A stretch of DNA of 9,480 nucleotides from contig JBDTSW010000085.1 in the NCBI GenBank assembly GCA_039930945.1, forward strand, positions 1-9,480, in the 5' to 3' direction. The position numbers and the translations under genes are program-made. A model generated the notes under the pieces. That model worked only from the letters and a program-made list of their open reading frames with translations. It searched no databases and had not been told where the DNA came from. Of this stretch, positions 1 through 8,334 are shown in pieces; position 1 is the first letter of the stretch; each line of letters begins with the position of its first letter. The DNA comes from JBDTSW01 sp039930945 (GTDB lineage: Bacteria > Actinomycetota > Thermoleophilia > Solirubrobacterales > 70-9).

Positions 1-2236
<2,236 letters not shown>

Positions 2237-2244
2237 GAAGATCC

Positions 2245-2250
2245 AGTGTA
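2245..2250 (-). promoter_or_regulatory. Candidate -10 element of the uvrA promoter (leaderless)
   Basis: TACACT on the minus strand fits the TANNNT actinobacterial -10 pattern and ends 8 bases before the uvrA GTG. Transcription would therefore begin at or next to the start codon. No clear -35 hexamer is visible. The missing Shine-Dalgarno in front of uvrA agrees with leaderless translation, which is common in actinobacteria. This is inferred from motif and spacing only. Confidence 0.45.
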
Positions 2251-2256
2251 GAGATA

Positions 2257-2270
2257 CGAACGGGCGTTCC
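2257..2270. promoter_or_regulatory. LexA/DinR-type SOS box
   Basis: The + strand reads CGAACGGGCGTTCC, an inverted repeat GAAC-N4-GTTC. It matches every position of the Gram-positive DinR/LexA consensus as I remember it (CGAAC-RNRY-GTTYC) and has the core of the mycobacterial form (GAAC-N4-GTTC). It lies 6 bases upstream of the candidate uvrA -10, where bound LexA would block RNA polymerase. uvrA is a known SOS gene in other Gram-positive bacteria, so the placement makes sense. The box also sits upstream of the candidate -10 of the divergent gene at 2329. Confidence 0.75.
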
Positions 2271-2283
2271 CGCCCGGTGGTGG

Positions 2284-2289
2284 TAAGGT
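2284..2289 (+). promoter_or_regulatory. Candidate -10 element of the divergent small-protein gene
   Basis: TAAGGT fits TANNNT and lies about 40 bases before the GTG start at 2329, leaving a short leader that contains an AAGGGG ribosome binding site. The expected -35 region falls on the SOS box at 2257-2270. No good -35 hexamer is seen. It is followed by a short GGTC x3 tandem repeat (2287-2298). Confidence 0.25.
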
Positions 2290-2313
2290 CGGTCGGTCGG
2301 AGTTGGCACGATT

Positions 2314-2319
2314 AAGGGG
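2314..2319 (+). promoter_or_regulatory. Ribosome binding site for the gene at 2329
   Basis: AAGGGG ends 9 bases before the GTG at 2329 and is a reasonable Shine-Dalgarno sequence. It supports this start codon and shows that this gene, unlike uvrA, uses a leadered mRNA. Confidence 0.55.
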
Positions 2320-2328
2320 TGGTGGGCT

Positions 2329-2847
2329 GTGCTGAGCGCGATCGGACGACTGATCGGACGACATCTGACCTACGCCAACGTCGTCGCGACGCTCTGCCTC
2401 TTCCTGCTGCTCGCGGGGGCAACGTCGGTCGCGCTGACCGGCAAGGGATCCGGCGGCACGGACGTGCTCAAGACCAAGGCGCGGGTTGAACTCGACCTGG
2501 GCCCCAGCGGCGAGAACACCACGAAGAAGCTCTACAAGGACGGCACCTTCAAGCTCAAGGGCCTGTGCTCGACCACCGGCCTCCCGGCCGTCCGGGCGCA
2601 GATACAGCTGACCTCGTCGAAGAACCACTCATCGGTCGACAGCGACGCGGACGCCGAGGAGGACTTCGGTCCCGGCGATGCTTGGACCGTTGCCGAGTCC
2701 GACACCAATGCCCAGCCCGTGACCACCTACGCGAGCAGCGACATCTCCGCTACCGCCCCCAACGGCCACCAGCTCACGGGCACCCTCGGCGCCGGCGGCA
2801 ACATGTCCGACGCCGACTGCATCTTCAACCTGGCCCTGGTCGGATGA
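2329..2847 (+). CDS. Membrane-anchored secreted hypothetical protein
   Basis: 172 residues of unknown function. A short basic N-terminus (RLIGRH) is followed by a hydrophobic segment at residues about 17-37 (NVVATLCLFLLLAGATSVAL), which acts as a signal peptide or membrane anchor. The rest is polar, acidic, rich in Ser/Thr/Asp/Gly and probably outside the cell. Two cysteines in the exported part, C80 and C164, could form a disulfide. The LTYANVVATL start resembles a lineage-specific group of anchored proteins I associate with Thermoleophilia; this is recognition, not a search. The GTG start is supported by AAGGGG 9 bases upstream. It is divergent from uvrA with 92 bases between them, so it may share control through the SOS box. 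It is convergent with the coiled-coil gene, 44 bases from its stop. No enzymatic motif is visible. Confidence 0.85.
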   Translation: MLSAIGRLIGRHLTYANVVATLCLFLLLAGATSVALTGKGSGGTDVLKTKARVELDLGPSGENTTKKLYKDGTFKLKGLCSTTGLPAVRAQIQLTSSKNHSSVDSDADAEEDFGPGDAWTVAESDTNAQPVTTYASSDISATAPNGHQLTGTLGAGGNMSDADCIFNLALVG

Positions 2848-2891
2848 GCGCGCCCACCTCACCCTCGAGGCCTGCCCGCAGATAATCGCTG

Positions 2892-3404
2892 CTACGCCTT
2901 GGCGCGGGCGAGGACGTCGTCGAGCAGCTTCTCGCGGTTGGGGACGTCGTAGTTCTCGGCGATGTGGGCGTCGATCTCATCGCGCGGGGCGCCGTCGAGG
3001 GCCATCTTCATCGCCACGAGGCGGGCTGCCGCCTTGTCGGCATCGGGCTCCCCGTCGTTGGCCGAGGCCGACGGCGGATCCGCCTCGTCAGGAGGCGGCA
3101 TCGGCTCGGGGATCGGAGGCGGCTCCGGCTCGGGGCTCGCCGGGGGCTCCGGCTCAGGCACCGTCACCGGGCCGGGCTCGGCCTCGGCCTGCGAGGGGGC
3201 GTCAGCGCCCAGCCTGCCCTGGAGGTCCTCGAGCGCGGCGCGCACCTCGGCGAGCCGCTCTCGCGCCTGGGCCTCGGCGGCCTCGCGGACGCGCTTGGCG
3301 TCGTCCTCGGCCTCACGCACGATCTTCGCCGCCCGCTCCTGCGCCTCGGCGATCACGCCGCGCACGCGCTCGGCGATGTCCTCGCCGATCTGCTCGGGAT
3401 CCAT
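2892..3404 (-). CDS. Coiled-coil, proline-rich hypothetical protein
   Basis: 170 residues in three parts. Residues 1-66 are a highly charged Ala/Glu/Arg helix (ERAAKIVREAEDDAKRVREA) expected to form a coiled coil, reminiscent of DivIVA-like or ATP-synthase b-like stalks without clear homology. Residues 70-115 are a Pro/Glu linker with repeated PEPEPP units. Residues 123-170 are a compact helical tail (ARLVAMKMALDGAPRDEIDA...ENYDVPNREKLLDDV) that looks like a small conserved domain. There is no signal peptide or membrane segment, so it is cytoplasmic. The start is ATG at 3404; no strong Shine-Dalgarno precedes it. It is the third minus-strand gene after the aminotransferase and kinase-like gene, separated by 43 bases that contain an inverted repeat, so cotranscription is uncertain. 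A role as scaffold or septum/envelope-associated protein is a guess from architecture. Confidence 0.85.
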   Translation of the reverse strand: MDPEQIGEDIAERVRGVIAEAQERAAKIVREAEDDAKRVREAAEAQARERLAEVRAALEDLQGRLGADAPSQAEAEPGPVTVPEPEPPASPEPEPPPIPEPMPPPDEADPPSASANDGEPDADKAAARLVAMKMALDGAPRDEIDAHIAENYDVPNREKLLDDVLARAKA

Positions 3405-3413
3405 GCGCCGAGA

Positions 3414-3442
3414 CTAGCGCGAGTCGGGCGTGGGCCCGCTAG
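3414..3442 (-). other. Intergenic inverted repeat, possible attenuator or processing hairpin
   Basis: Between the kinase-like gene stop and the coiled-coil gene start, CTAGCG (3414-3419) is repeated in inverted form as CGCTAG (3437-3442). A tighter GC hairpin, CGGGC-GTGG-GCCCG, occupies 3425-3438. The two folds compete for the same bases. No T-run follows on the minus strand, so it is not a textbook intrinsic terminator. It could lower expression of the downstream gene. Confidence 0.35.
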
Positions 3443-3447
3443 CGCCC

Positions 3448-4374
3448 CTACCGCTGGATCTCGCCCGGGATCAGGTACGGGTAGGTGCGGCGGCGGAGGC
3501 GATGCCAGGCGCGGTCGGCGCGGCGGATGCGCTGCACGAACGCCCACAGGCGGGCATCGGAGCGGTAGTAGCGGGCGACCACATCGGCCGTCAGCGGCGG
3601 CCGCAGGTGGCGGTTGCAGGAGGCCAGGACCGGCTCCAGCCACCCCTCCAGACGCTCCTTGATCAGGTTGCCGCAGAGGTCGAGGTAGATCCGCCGCAGG
3701 TCGAAGTAGGTATCGACGATCCCCGGCGCGACGAAGCGGCGCAGCAGCCCGCGCAACGCCCACGGATAGGCGGAGAGCAGCAGGTCGAAGTCCATCTCGT
3801 CGGCGCCGGCCGCGTCGCGCATCAGCGGGGTGGTGACGTCGAAGTAGACCGGAGCACCGGCGACCCAGCCCCAGTTCGCGATCTGCGCGTCGATCCCCAC
3901 CGAGGTGGAGAGGGCCTGCGCGGCCAGCCGCGCCAGCGCCTCGATGATCGGGTGGCCCTCGCCGGGATCGCTCGCCCGCAGCACAGCCGGCCCCAGGGCA
4001 TCCGCCGACAACAGCGGCTGCAGCGCGTAGGCGACCACGCCGCCGCCGGCGACATCGACGGCGCGCACGTCGGTGCGCAGGGTCGCGATCCCCGCCCGCT
4101 CGAGCGCCTCGCGGTAGCGGCCGAGGAGCGGGGCGTAGGCGTCGAAGGCCGCCCGCGACCCGAGCCCCGGCATGCGCTTGGCGACGACCCGGTTGGCGCC
4201 GCGGGGCCAGCCGACGCCGATCGAGATCTCGCCCCAGCCGACCACGTCGAGCGACTCCTCGCTGCGGGCGCGCAGGGCCGCCTCGACCGTTTCGTGGAGG
4301 CGGCCAAGCTCAGCGTCGTCCAGCAGTGGCTCGGACCCGGGCGCCGGCGGGCCGGCGAGCGAGGGCTCGCTCAT
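3448..4374 (-). CDS. Kinase-like protein, tentatively DUF6206 family, coupled to the aminotransferase
   Basis: 308 residues, cytoplasmic, function unknown. I tentatively match it to DUF6206. The residues fit an aminoglycoside-phosphotransferase/kinase-type fold: VVAKRMPG puts K66 where the ATP-binding beta-3 lysine would be; GIDAQIANW has D162 and N167 with the spacing of HxDxxxxN, although the His position is Gly160; YFDVTTP gives D179, 12 residues on, in the place of the metal-binding DFG Asp. The second half is helical and rich in Arg, Tyr and Trp, ending RRRTYPYLIPGEIQR. The ATG at 4374 overlaps the aminotransferase TGA (ATGA), implying translational coupling. The frame stays open far upstream, through the aminotransferase, but that extension is antisense-like GC-rich shadow and gives no sensible protein. 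Kinase activity is inferred only; a non-catalytic kinase fold is also possible. Confidence 0.88.
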   Translation of the reverse strand: MSEPSLAGPPAPGSEPLLDDAELGRLHETVEAALRARSEESLDVVGWGEISIGVGWPRGANRVVAKRMPGLGSRAAFDAYAPLLGRYREALERAGIATLRTDVRAVDVAGGGVVAYALQPLLSADALGPAVLRASDPGEGHPIIEALARLAAQALSTSVGIDAQIANWGWVAGAPVYFDVTTPLMRDAAGADEMDFDLLLSAYPWALRGLLRRFVAPGIVDTYFDLRRIYLDLCGNLIKERLEGWLEPVLASCNRHLRPPLTADVVARYYRSDARLWAFVQRIRRADRAWHRLRRRTYPYLIPGEIQR

Positions 4375-5582
4375 CCGAGCACGCGGCGGACGACGCCGAT
4401 CATCTCGTCGGCCTCCTCGTCGCTGGTGATCAGCGGCGGCTTGAACTGGAGCGCCGCGGGATCGTGGTTGGCGGCGACGGCGAAGAGGCCGCCGCCGATC
4501 AGCTCCCGCATCGCCTCGAATCCTCCGTTGGGCCGCGGGAACTTGAAGCCCATCGTCAACCCGCGGCGGCGCAGCTCGAACGGTGCCCCCTCGAACCCGG
4601 CGCGGAAGCGCTCGCTCAGCCCCAGCACCCGCTCGAGGAAGCCCGGCTCGGTGGTGATCGCCAGCACCTCGAGCGCCACCACGCAACCCAGCTCGGAGCC
4701 ACCGAAGGTCGAGAGGTGAACGAAGGGACGGGCGACGAAGAAGGCGTGCAGCTCGGCGGTCATCAGGGTCGCGGCGATCGGGTAGAGCCCGCCCGAGAGG
4801 CCCTTGCCGGTGACCACCATGTCCGGCTCGACGTCCTCCTGCTGGTAGTACCAGACGGTCCCGGTGCGCCCGAGCCCCGTCTGCACCTCGTCGAGGATCA
4901 GCAGCGCGCCGTTGGCGCGGCAGAGATCGCCGACGCCGCGCAGGTATCCGGGCTCCGGCAGCGGGAACCCAAGCGTCGCCGGGATCGACTCCAGGATCAC
5001 CGCCGCGGCGCCCTCGATCTCGCGCTCGAGCGCCTCGAGGTCGTTGAACGGGATCTGGACGAAGCCGGGGAGGTTGGGGCCGAAGGGATCGCGGTACTGG
5101 GCGTCGCCGGTGGCCACGGCGAGCCCGGTGTGGCCGTGATAGCCGCCGGAGACGCTGATGATCGCGGTGCGTCCGGTGTGGCCGCGTGCGAGCTTCAGCG
5201 CCAGGTCGACCACCTCGCCCCCGCCGACTCCGAAGACGACCCCCGGCAGCCTGCCGCCGGTGGTCTCCGCGAGCCGCTCGGCGAGCTTCGCGCGCCAGCC
5301 GGAGATCAGGTGGTGGTTGCCGAGGTCGAGGTCGTCGAGGGCGCCGCGCAGCGCGGCGATCAGCCGCGGGTTGCGGTGGCCGAGGTTGAAGACGCCCCCG
5401 TTGCAGTGGCAGTTGAGGTAGCTGCGGCCGCTGTAGGCGTCGCTGAAGCGGACCCCCCCGCGCTCGCCGGGGATCAGGTCGAGGCCCAGCTCCGAGAAGA
5501 AGGCGACCTTGCCCGGGTTGATGTGCCGGGCGAAGGCCTCGGTCGCTTCCTGCGCCGTGCGGTAGGGCTGGTCCGCCGCCAC
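4371..5582 (-). CDS. Class III PLP-dependent aminotransferase
   Basis: 403 residues, typical length for fold-type I class III aminotransferases (the ornithine, acetylornithine, GABA and phospho-lyase group). It would move an amino group, or eliminate phosphate, using pyridoxal phosphate. Key residues: GGYHGHTG (147-154; Tyr148 stacks on PLP), ILDEVQTGLGRTG with D231 and Q234, the Schiff-base lysine K260 in VTGKGLSGGLYP, and T292 in STFGGSELGC. The usual SGxEAxExAxK phosphate loop reads GGGEVVDLALK here (120-130), and TFGGNPL is replaced by TFGGSEL; I believe these mark a distinct actinobacterial subgroup often labelled only 'aspartate aminotransferase family'. Substrate is therefore open. The GTG start at 5582 has no Shine-Dalgarno but a -10-like TAGACT 6 bases upstream. 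Its stop overlaps the kinase-like gene start. It is divergent from vapB with a 47-base gap. Confidence 0.95.
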   Translation of the reverse strand: MAADQPYRTAQEATEAFARHINPGKVAFFSELGLDLIPGERGGVRFSDAYSGRSYLNCHCNGGVFNLGHRNPRLIAALRGALDDLDLGNHHLISGWRAKLAERLAETTGGRLPGVVFGVGGGEVVDLALKLARGHTGRTAIISVSGGYHGHTGLAVATGDAQYRDPFGPNLPGFVQIPFNDLEALEREIEGAAAVILESIPATLGFPLPEPGYLRGVGDLCRANGALLILDEVQTGLGRTGTVWYYQQEDVEPDMVVTGKGLSGGLYPIAATLMTAELHAFFVARPFVHLSTFGGSELGCVVALEVLAITTEPGFLERVLGLSERFRAGFEGAPFELRRRGLTMGFKFPRPNGGFEAMRELIGGGLFAVAANHDPAALQFKPPLITSDEEADEMIGVVRRVLG

Positions 5583-5588
5583 GGCAGC

Positions 5589-5594
5589 AGTCTA
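5589..5594 (-). promoter_or_regulatory. Candidate -10 element of the aminotransferase operon (leaderless)
   Basis: TAGACT on the minus strand matches TANNNT and ends 6 bases before the GTG at 5582, placing the transcript start on the start codon. No recognisable -35 is present. A second possible -10, CATACT, lies further upstream and would give a short leader without a Shine-Dalgarno. Inferred from motif and spacing. Confidence 0.4.
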
Positions 5595-5609
5595 GGCGCG
5601 AGCGCTGAG

Positions 5610-5635
5610 TATGGTAGTATGGCCTCGATATGGCC
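5610..5635 (+). promoter_or_regulatory. Candidate vapBC promoter/operator with TATGG repeats
   Basis: Three direct copies of TATGG start at 5610, 5618 and 5629; the last contains the vapB ATG. TATGGT (5610-5615) and TAGTAT (5615-5620) both fit TANNNT -10 elements, and the second would give a near-leaderless vapB mRNA. GGCC-N7-GGCC (5621-5635) is an inverted repeat over the start codon. VapB antitoxins normally bind repeats in their own promoter, so this is the likely autoregulatory site; it lies within the 47 bases shared with the divergent aminotransferase operon. Confidence 0.4.
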
Positions 5636-5935
5636 AGCGTCAAGGCAACCTTCACCCTGGACCCGCCCACCGCCGCTCGCCTCGCGCGGACGGCCGAGCG
5701 GCTGCGGCGATCGAAGAGCGAGGTGGTGCGGGAGGCGATCCTCGATTACAGCGAGCGCGCCGACCGGCTCACCGAGGGTGAACGGCTGGGGATGCTTCGA
5801 GCCTTCGACGAGCTCGTCGGTGAGATCCCCGAGCGGCCCGAGGCGGAAGTGGACGCCGAGTTGGAGGCCGTGCGCGAGAGCCGTCGCCGAGGCGGCCGCC
5901 GCAGCCCGGCCAGTCCGGCGAGCCCGCCCCCGTGA
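5630..5935 (+). CDS. vapB: Ribbon-helix-helix antitoxin, VapB/CopG type
   Basis: 101 residues. The N-terminus (about 3-42) reads as a ribbon-helix-helix DNA-binding domain: a beta strand VKATFTLD, then two helices, PPTAARLARTAERLRR and KSEVVREAILDYSERAD, joined by the usual Ser-Lys-Ser turn. The acidic middle (EIPERPEAEVDAELEAVRE) is the probable toxin-binding part. The last 20 residues are an Arg, then Ser/Pro/Ala, tail of low complexity. It should neutralise the PIN toxin encoded next and repress the shared promoter as a complex. The ATG at 5630 is the only start in frame that keeps the beta strand; no Shine-Dalgarno is obvious. The stop overlaps the toxin GTG (GTGA), typical of such pairs. 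The exact VapB subfamily cannot be assigned. Confidence 0.88.
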   Translation: MASVKATFTLDPPTAARLARTAERLRRSKSEVVREAILDYSERADRLTEGERLGMLRAFDELVGEIPERPEAEVDAELEAVRESRRRGGRRSPASPASPPP

Positions 5936-6312
5936 TCGTCCTCGACACCTCGGTCCTGATCGACGCCCTCACGGGCCCCCGGCGCTCCGCCGGCGCGCTG
6001 CGGGATGCGATCGAGCGAGGCGAGCGCCTGCTCGTGCCGACGCTGGTCCTGTACGAATGGCTGCGGGGGCCGCGGCTGACCGAGGAGCTGGCGGCGCAGG
6101 AGGCTCTCTTTCCCTCCGAGGCCGCGCCGCCATTCGGCCCCCGGGAGGCGTCGCTCGCGGCGAGCCTGTACGCGTCGGTGGCGAGGCCGCGCGGGCGCGA
6201 GCTGGACCTGGCGATCGCCGCGCATGCGCTCACGCGCGAGGCGAGCCTGTGGACGCTGAACGCCTCCGACTTCGAGGACCTGCCGGACCTCTCGCTGACC
6301 GCGGCCGGTTAG
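5932..6312 (+). CDS. vapC: PIN-domain ribonuclease toxin, VapC type
   Basis: 126 residues, the normal VapC length. PIN-domain toxins are metal-dependent endoribonucleases, usually cutting tRNA or rRNA. The acidic active-site set is complete: D5 in IVLDTSVLID, E42 in LYEWLRGP, D92 in RELDLAIAAHAL and D113 in LNASDFEDLP. The GTG start at 5932 overlaps the antitoxin stop by 4 bases, so toxin translation depends on antitoxin translation. It is convergent with uvrB, with only 23 bases between the two stops, and these hold a GC stem-loop that may stop read-through into antisense uvrB. All catalytic residues are present, so the toxin looks intact. The target RNA cannot be read from the sequence. Confidence 0.92.
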   Translation: MIVLDTSVLIDALTGPRRSAGALRDAIERGERLLVPTLVLYEWLRGPRLTEELAAQEALFPSEAAPPFGPREASLAASLYASVARPRGRELDLAIAAHALTREASLWTLNASDFEDLPDLSLTAAG

Positions 6313-6315
6313 CCC

Positions 6316-6341
6316 GCCTGAGGCCGCCGGCCTCATCAGGC
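6316..6341. terminator. Stem-loop between convergent vapC and uvrB
   Basis: GAGGCC (6320-6325) pairs with GGCCTC (6329-6334) across a GCC loop. The stem can extend through GCCT (6316-6319) and AGGC (6338-6341) with a 3-base bulge ATC. It sits just after the vapC TAG and covers the uvrB TGA, so it could act on both transcripts. No T-run follows on either strand, which is usual for high-GC actinobacterial terminators but leaves the call unproven. Confidence 0.4.
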
Positions 6342-8333
6342 CCGCAGCGCCTCGAGGTCGTGGCGAAGCTCCTTGAGCTCGTCGCGGATCCGGCCCGCCT
6401 CCTCGAAGCGCAGGTCATCGGCCGCGGCGATCATCTCCTCCTCCAGCTCGATGATGATCTTCTCCAGCTGTTCGGGGCTGGTGATCTCATCGTCGAGCTT
6501 GCGCCGACGGCGCCGGCCGGGGGCGGTGCGCGACTCCATCGAGAGGAAGTCCGAGATCTCCGAGATCCCCTTGCGGACCGTCTCGGGCGTGATCCCGTGC
6601 TCGCGGTTGTAGGCGACCTGGATCTCGCGGCGGCGGTCGGTCTCGGCGAGCGCCTTGCGCATCGCCTCGGTCTCGCGGTCGGCGTACATGAGCACGGTCC
6701 CGTCGACGTTGCGGGCGGCGCGTCCGATCGTCTGGATCAGGCTCGTCTCGCCGCGCAGGAAGCCCTCCTTGTCGGCGTCGAGGATCGCCACCAGCGAGAC
6801 CTCGGGCAGGTCGAGCCCCTCGCGCAGCAGGTTGACGCCGACGAGCACGTCGTATTCGCCCAGGCGCAGGTCGCGGATGATCTGGATCCGCTCGAGCGTG
6901 TCCACCTCGGAATGCAGGTAGCGCACGCGGAAGCCGTTTTCGAGCAGATAGCCGGTCAGGTCCTCGGCCATCTTCTTGGTCAGCGTCGTCACCAGGGCGC
7001 GCTCGCCGGCGTCGGCGCGGCGGCGAACCTCGTTCATCAGGTCGTCGATCTGGTTGCGCGTCTCGCGCACGTCGACCGCGGGATCGACGATCCCGGTGGG
7101 CCTGACGATCTGCTCGACGATCCGCGAGGACTCGGCGCGCTCAAAGGTGCCTGGCGTCGCCGAGACCATCACCATCTGGCCGATTCGCGACATGTACTCC
7201 TCGAAGCGCAGCGGCCGGTTGTCGATCGCCGACGGCAGCCGGAAGCCGTGGTCGATCAGGGTCTGCTTGCGCGAGCGGTCGCCCTCGTACATGCCGCCGA
7301 TCTGCGGGATCGTCTGGTGCGACTCGTCGACGAAGACGACGAAGTCGTCGGGGAAGTAGTCGATCAGGGTGTGCGAGGGCGCCCCCGGCTCGCGCCCGTC
7401 GAAGATCCGCGAGTAGTTCTCGATCCCCGAGCAGAAGCCAAGCTCCTTCAGCATCTCGATGTCGTACTCGGTGCGCTGGCGCAGGCGATGGGCCTCGAGC
7501 AGCTTGCCGCGCTCCTCGAACCAGGCGACCCGCTCGTCCATCTCCAGCTTGATCTCGGTCACCGAGCGCTCCAGGGTCTCCTCCTCGGTGACGTAGTGGC
7601 TGGCCGGCCAGACGGCGACGTGGTCGATCTCGTCGAAGACCTCGCCGGTGAGCGGGTCGAAGTGCGAGATCGCCTCGACCTCGTCGCCGAACAGCGCGAT
7701 CCGATAGGCGCTCTCGGCGTATGCGGGGAAGATCTCCAGCACCTCCCCCTTGACCCGGAAGGTGCCGCGGGTCAGGGTGGTGTCGTTGCGCCCGTACTGC
7801 ATGCCGACGAGCTTGCGGAAGAGGCCGTCGCGCTCGACCCACTCGCCGACCTTGAACAGCTGCATCTGGCGCCGGTACAGCTCCGGCGAGCCGATCCCGA
7901 AAATGCACGAGACCGAGGCGACGATGATCACGTCGCGGCGGGCCAGCAGCCCGGCGGTCGCCGCGTGGCGCAGGCGGTCGATCTCGTCGTTGATCGAGGA
8001 GTCCTTCTCGATGTAGAGGTCCTGCGCCGGGACGTAGGCCTCGGGCTGGTAGTAGTCGTAGTAGGAGACGAAGTACTCGACCTGGTTTTCGGGGAAGAAC
8101 TCGCGGAACTCGTTGCAGAGCTGGGCGGCGAGCGTCTTGTTGTGGGCGATCACCAGCGCCGGGCGCTGGATGCGCTCGATCACCCCGGCCATGGTGAACG
8201 TCTTGCCGGTGCCGGTCGCGCCCAGCAGGGTCATCAAGCGCTCGTCGGAGCCCAGTCCCTCGGCCAGTGAGTCGATCGCCGCCGGCTGGTCCGCGGTCGG
8301 CGTGTAGGCGGAATTGAGCTTGAAGTCGGGCAC
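6336..8333 (-). CDS. uvrB: UvrB, excinuclease ABC subunit B
   Basis: 665 residues, full length for UvrB, the limited helicase that receives the lesion from UvrA and recruits UvrC in nucleotide excision repair. Seen in order: Walker A LGATGTGKTFT (37-47), beta-hairpin YYDYYQPEAYVP (91-102) that clamps DNA, Walker B VDESHQ (335-340), VMVSATPGTFE (388-398), helicase motif V NLLREGLDLPEVSLVAILDADKEG (from 501), motif VI QTIGRAARN (534-542), and a C-terminal UVR domain (about 620-660) for UvrA/UvrC contact. The start is GTG at 8333, giving MPDFKLNSAYTPTADQPAAI, a normal N-terminus. It follows the stop of the upstream hypothetical gene by one base, and a -10-like TATCCT lies 8 bases before the GTG, so both operon read-through and an internal leaderless promoter are possible. 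I saw no SOS box close upstream. Confidence 0.99.
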   Translation of the reverse strand: MPDFKLNSAYTPTADQPAAIDSLAEGLGSDERLMTLLGATGTGKTFTMAGVIERIQRPALVIAHNKTLAAQLCNEFREFFPENQVEYFVSYYDYYQPEAYVPAQDLYIEKDSSINDEIDRLRHAATAGLLARRDVIIVASVSCIFGIGSPELYRRQMQLFKVGEWVERDGLFRKLVGMQYGRNDTTLTRGTFRVKGEVLEIFPAYAESAYRIALFGDEVEAISHFDPLTGEVFDEIDHVAVWPASHYVTEEETLERSVTEIKLEMDERVAWFEERGKLLEAHRLRQRTEYDIEMLKELGFCSGIENYSRIFDGREPGAPSHTLIDYFPDDFVVFVDESHQTIPQIGGMYEGDRSRKQTLIDHGFRLPSAIDNRPLRFEEYMSRIGQMVMVSATPGTFERAESSRIVEQIVRPTGIVDPAVDVRETRNQIDDLMNEVRRRADAGERALVTTLTKKMAEDLTGYLLENGFRVRYLHSEVDTLERIQIIRDLRLGEYDVLVGVNLLREGLDLPEVSLVAILDADKEGFLRGETSLIQTIGRAARNVDGTVLMYADRETEAMRKALAETDRRREIQVAYNREHGITPETVRKGISEISDFLSMESRTAPGRRRRRKLDDEITSPEQLEKIIIELEEEMIAAADDLRFEEAGRIRDELKELRHDLEALRA

Positions 8334-8334
8334 C

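Noticed and set aside
2848..2891. Possible terminator between the convergent genes
   Set aside because: Only a short CCTCGAGG palindrome and a distant CGCGCC/GGCGCG pairing are present, with no compact stem or T-run.
2964..3662. Open frames on the + strand opposite the coiled-coil and kinase-like genes (also 2962-3417, Gly/Ser-rich)
   Set aside because: The Gly/Ser repeats are only the complement of the Pro/Glu linker codons; no start signals or family features are present.
3448..5670. A 740-codon minus-strand frame starting at 5670
   Set aside because: Its last 308 codons are the real kinase-like gene. The upstream part is the wrong frame of the aminotransferase and runs through the vapB start. 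The ATG at 4374, overlapping the aminotransferase stop, is the sensible start.
4326..8270. A 1314-codon open frame on the + strand
   Set aside because: It is antisense to the aminotransferase and uvrB, passes through vapBC in another frame and yields a low-complexity Ala/Gly/Asp/Val/Leu/Arg-rich product. It is open only because stop codons are rare at this GC content.
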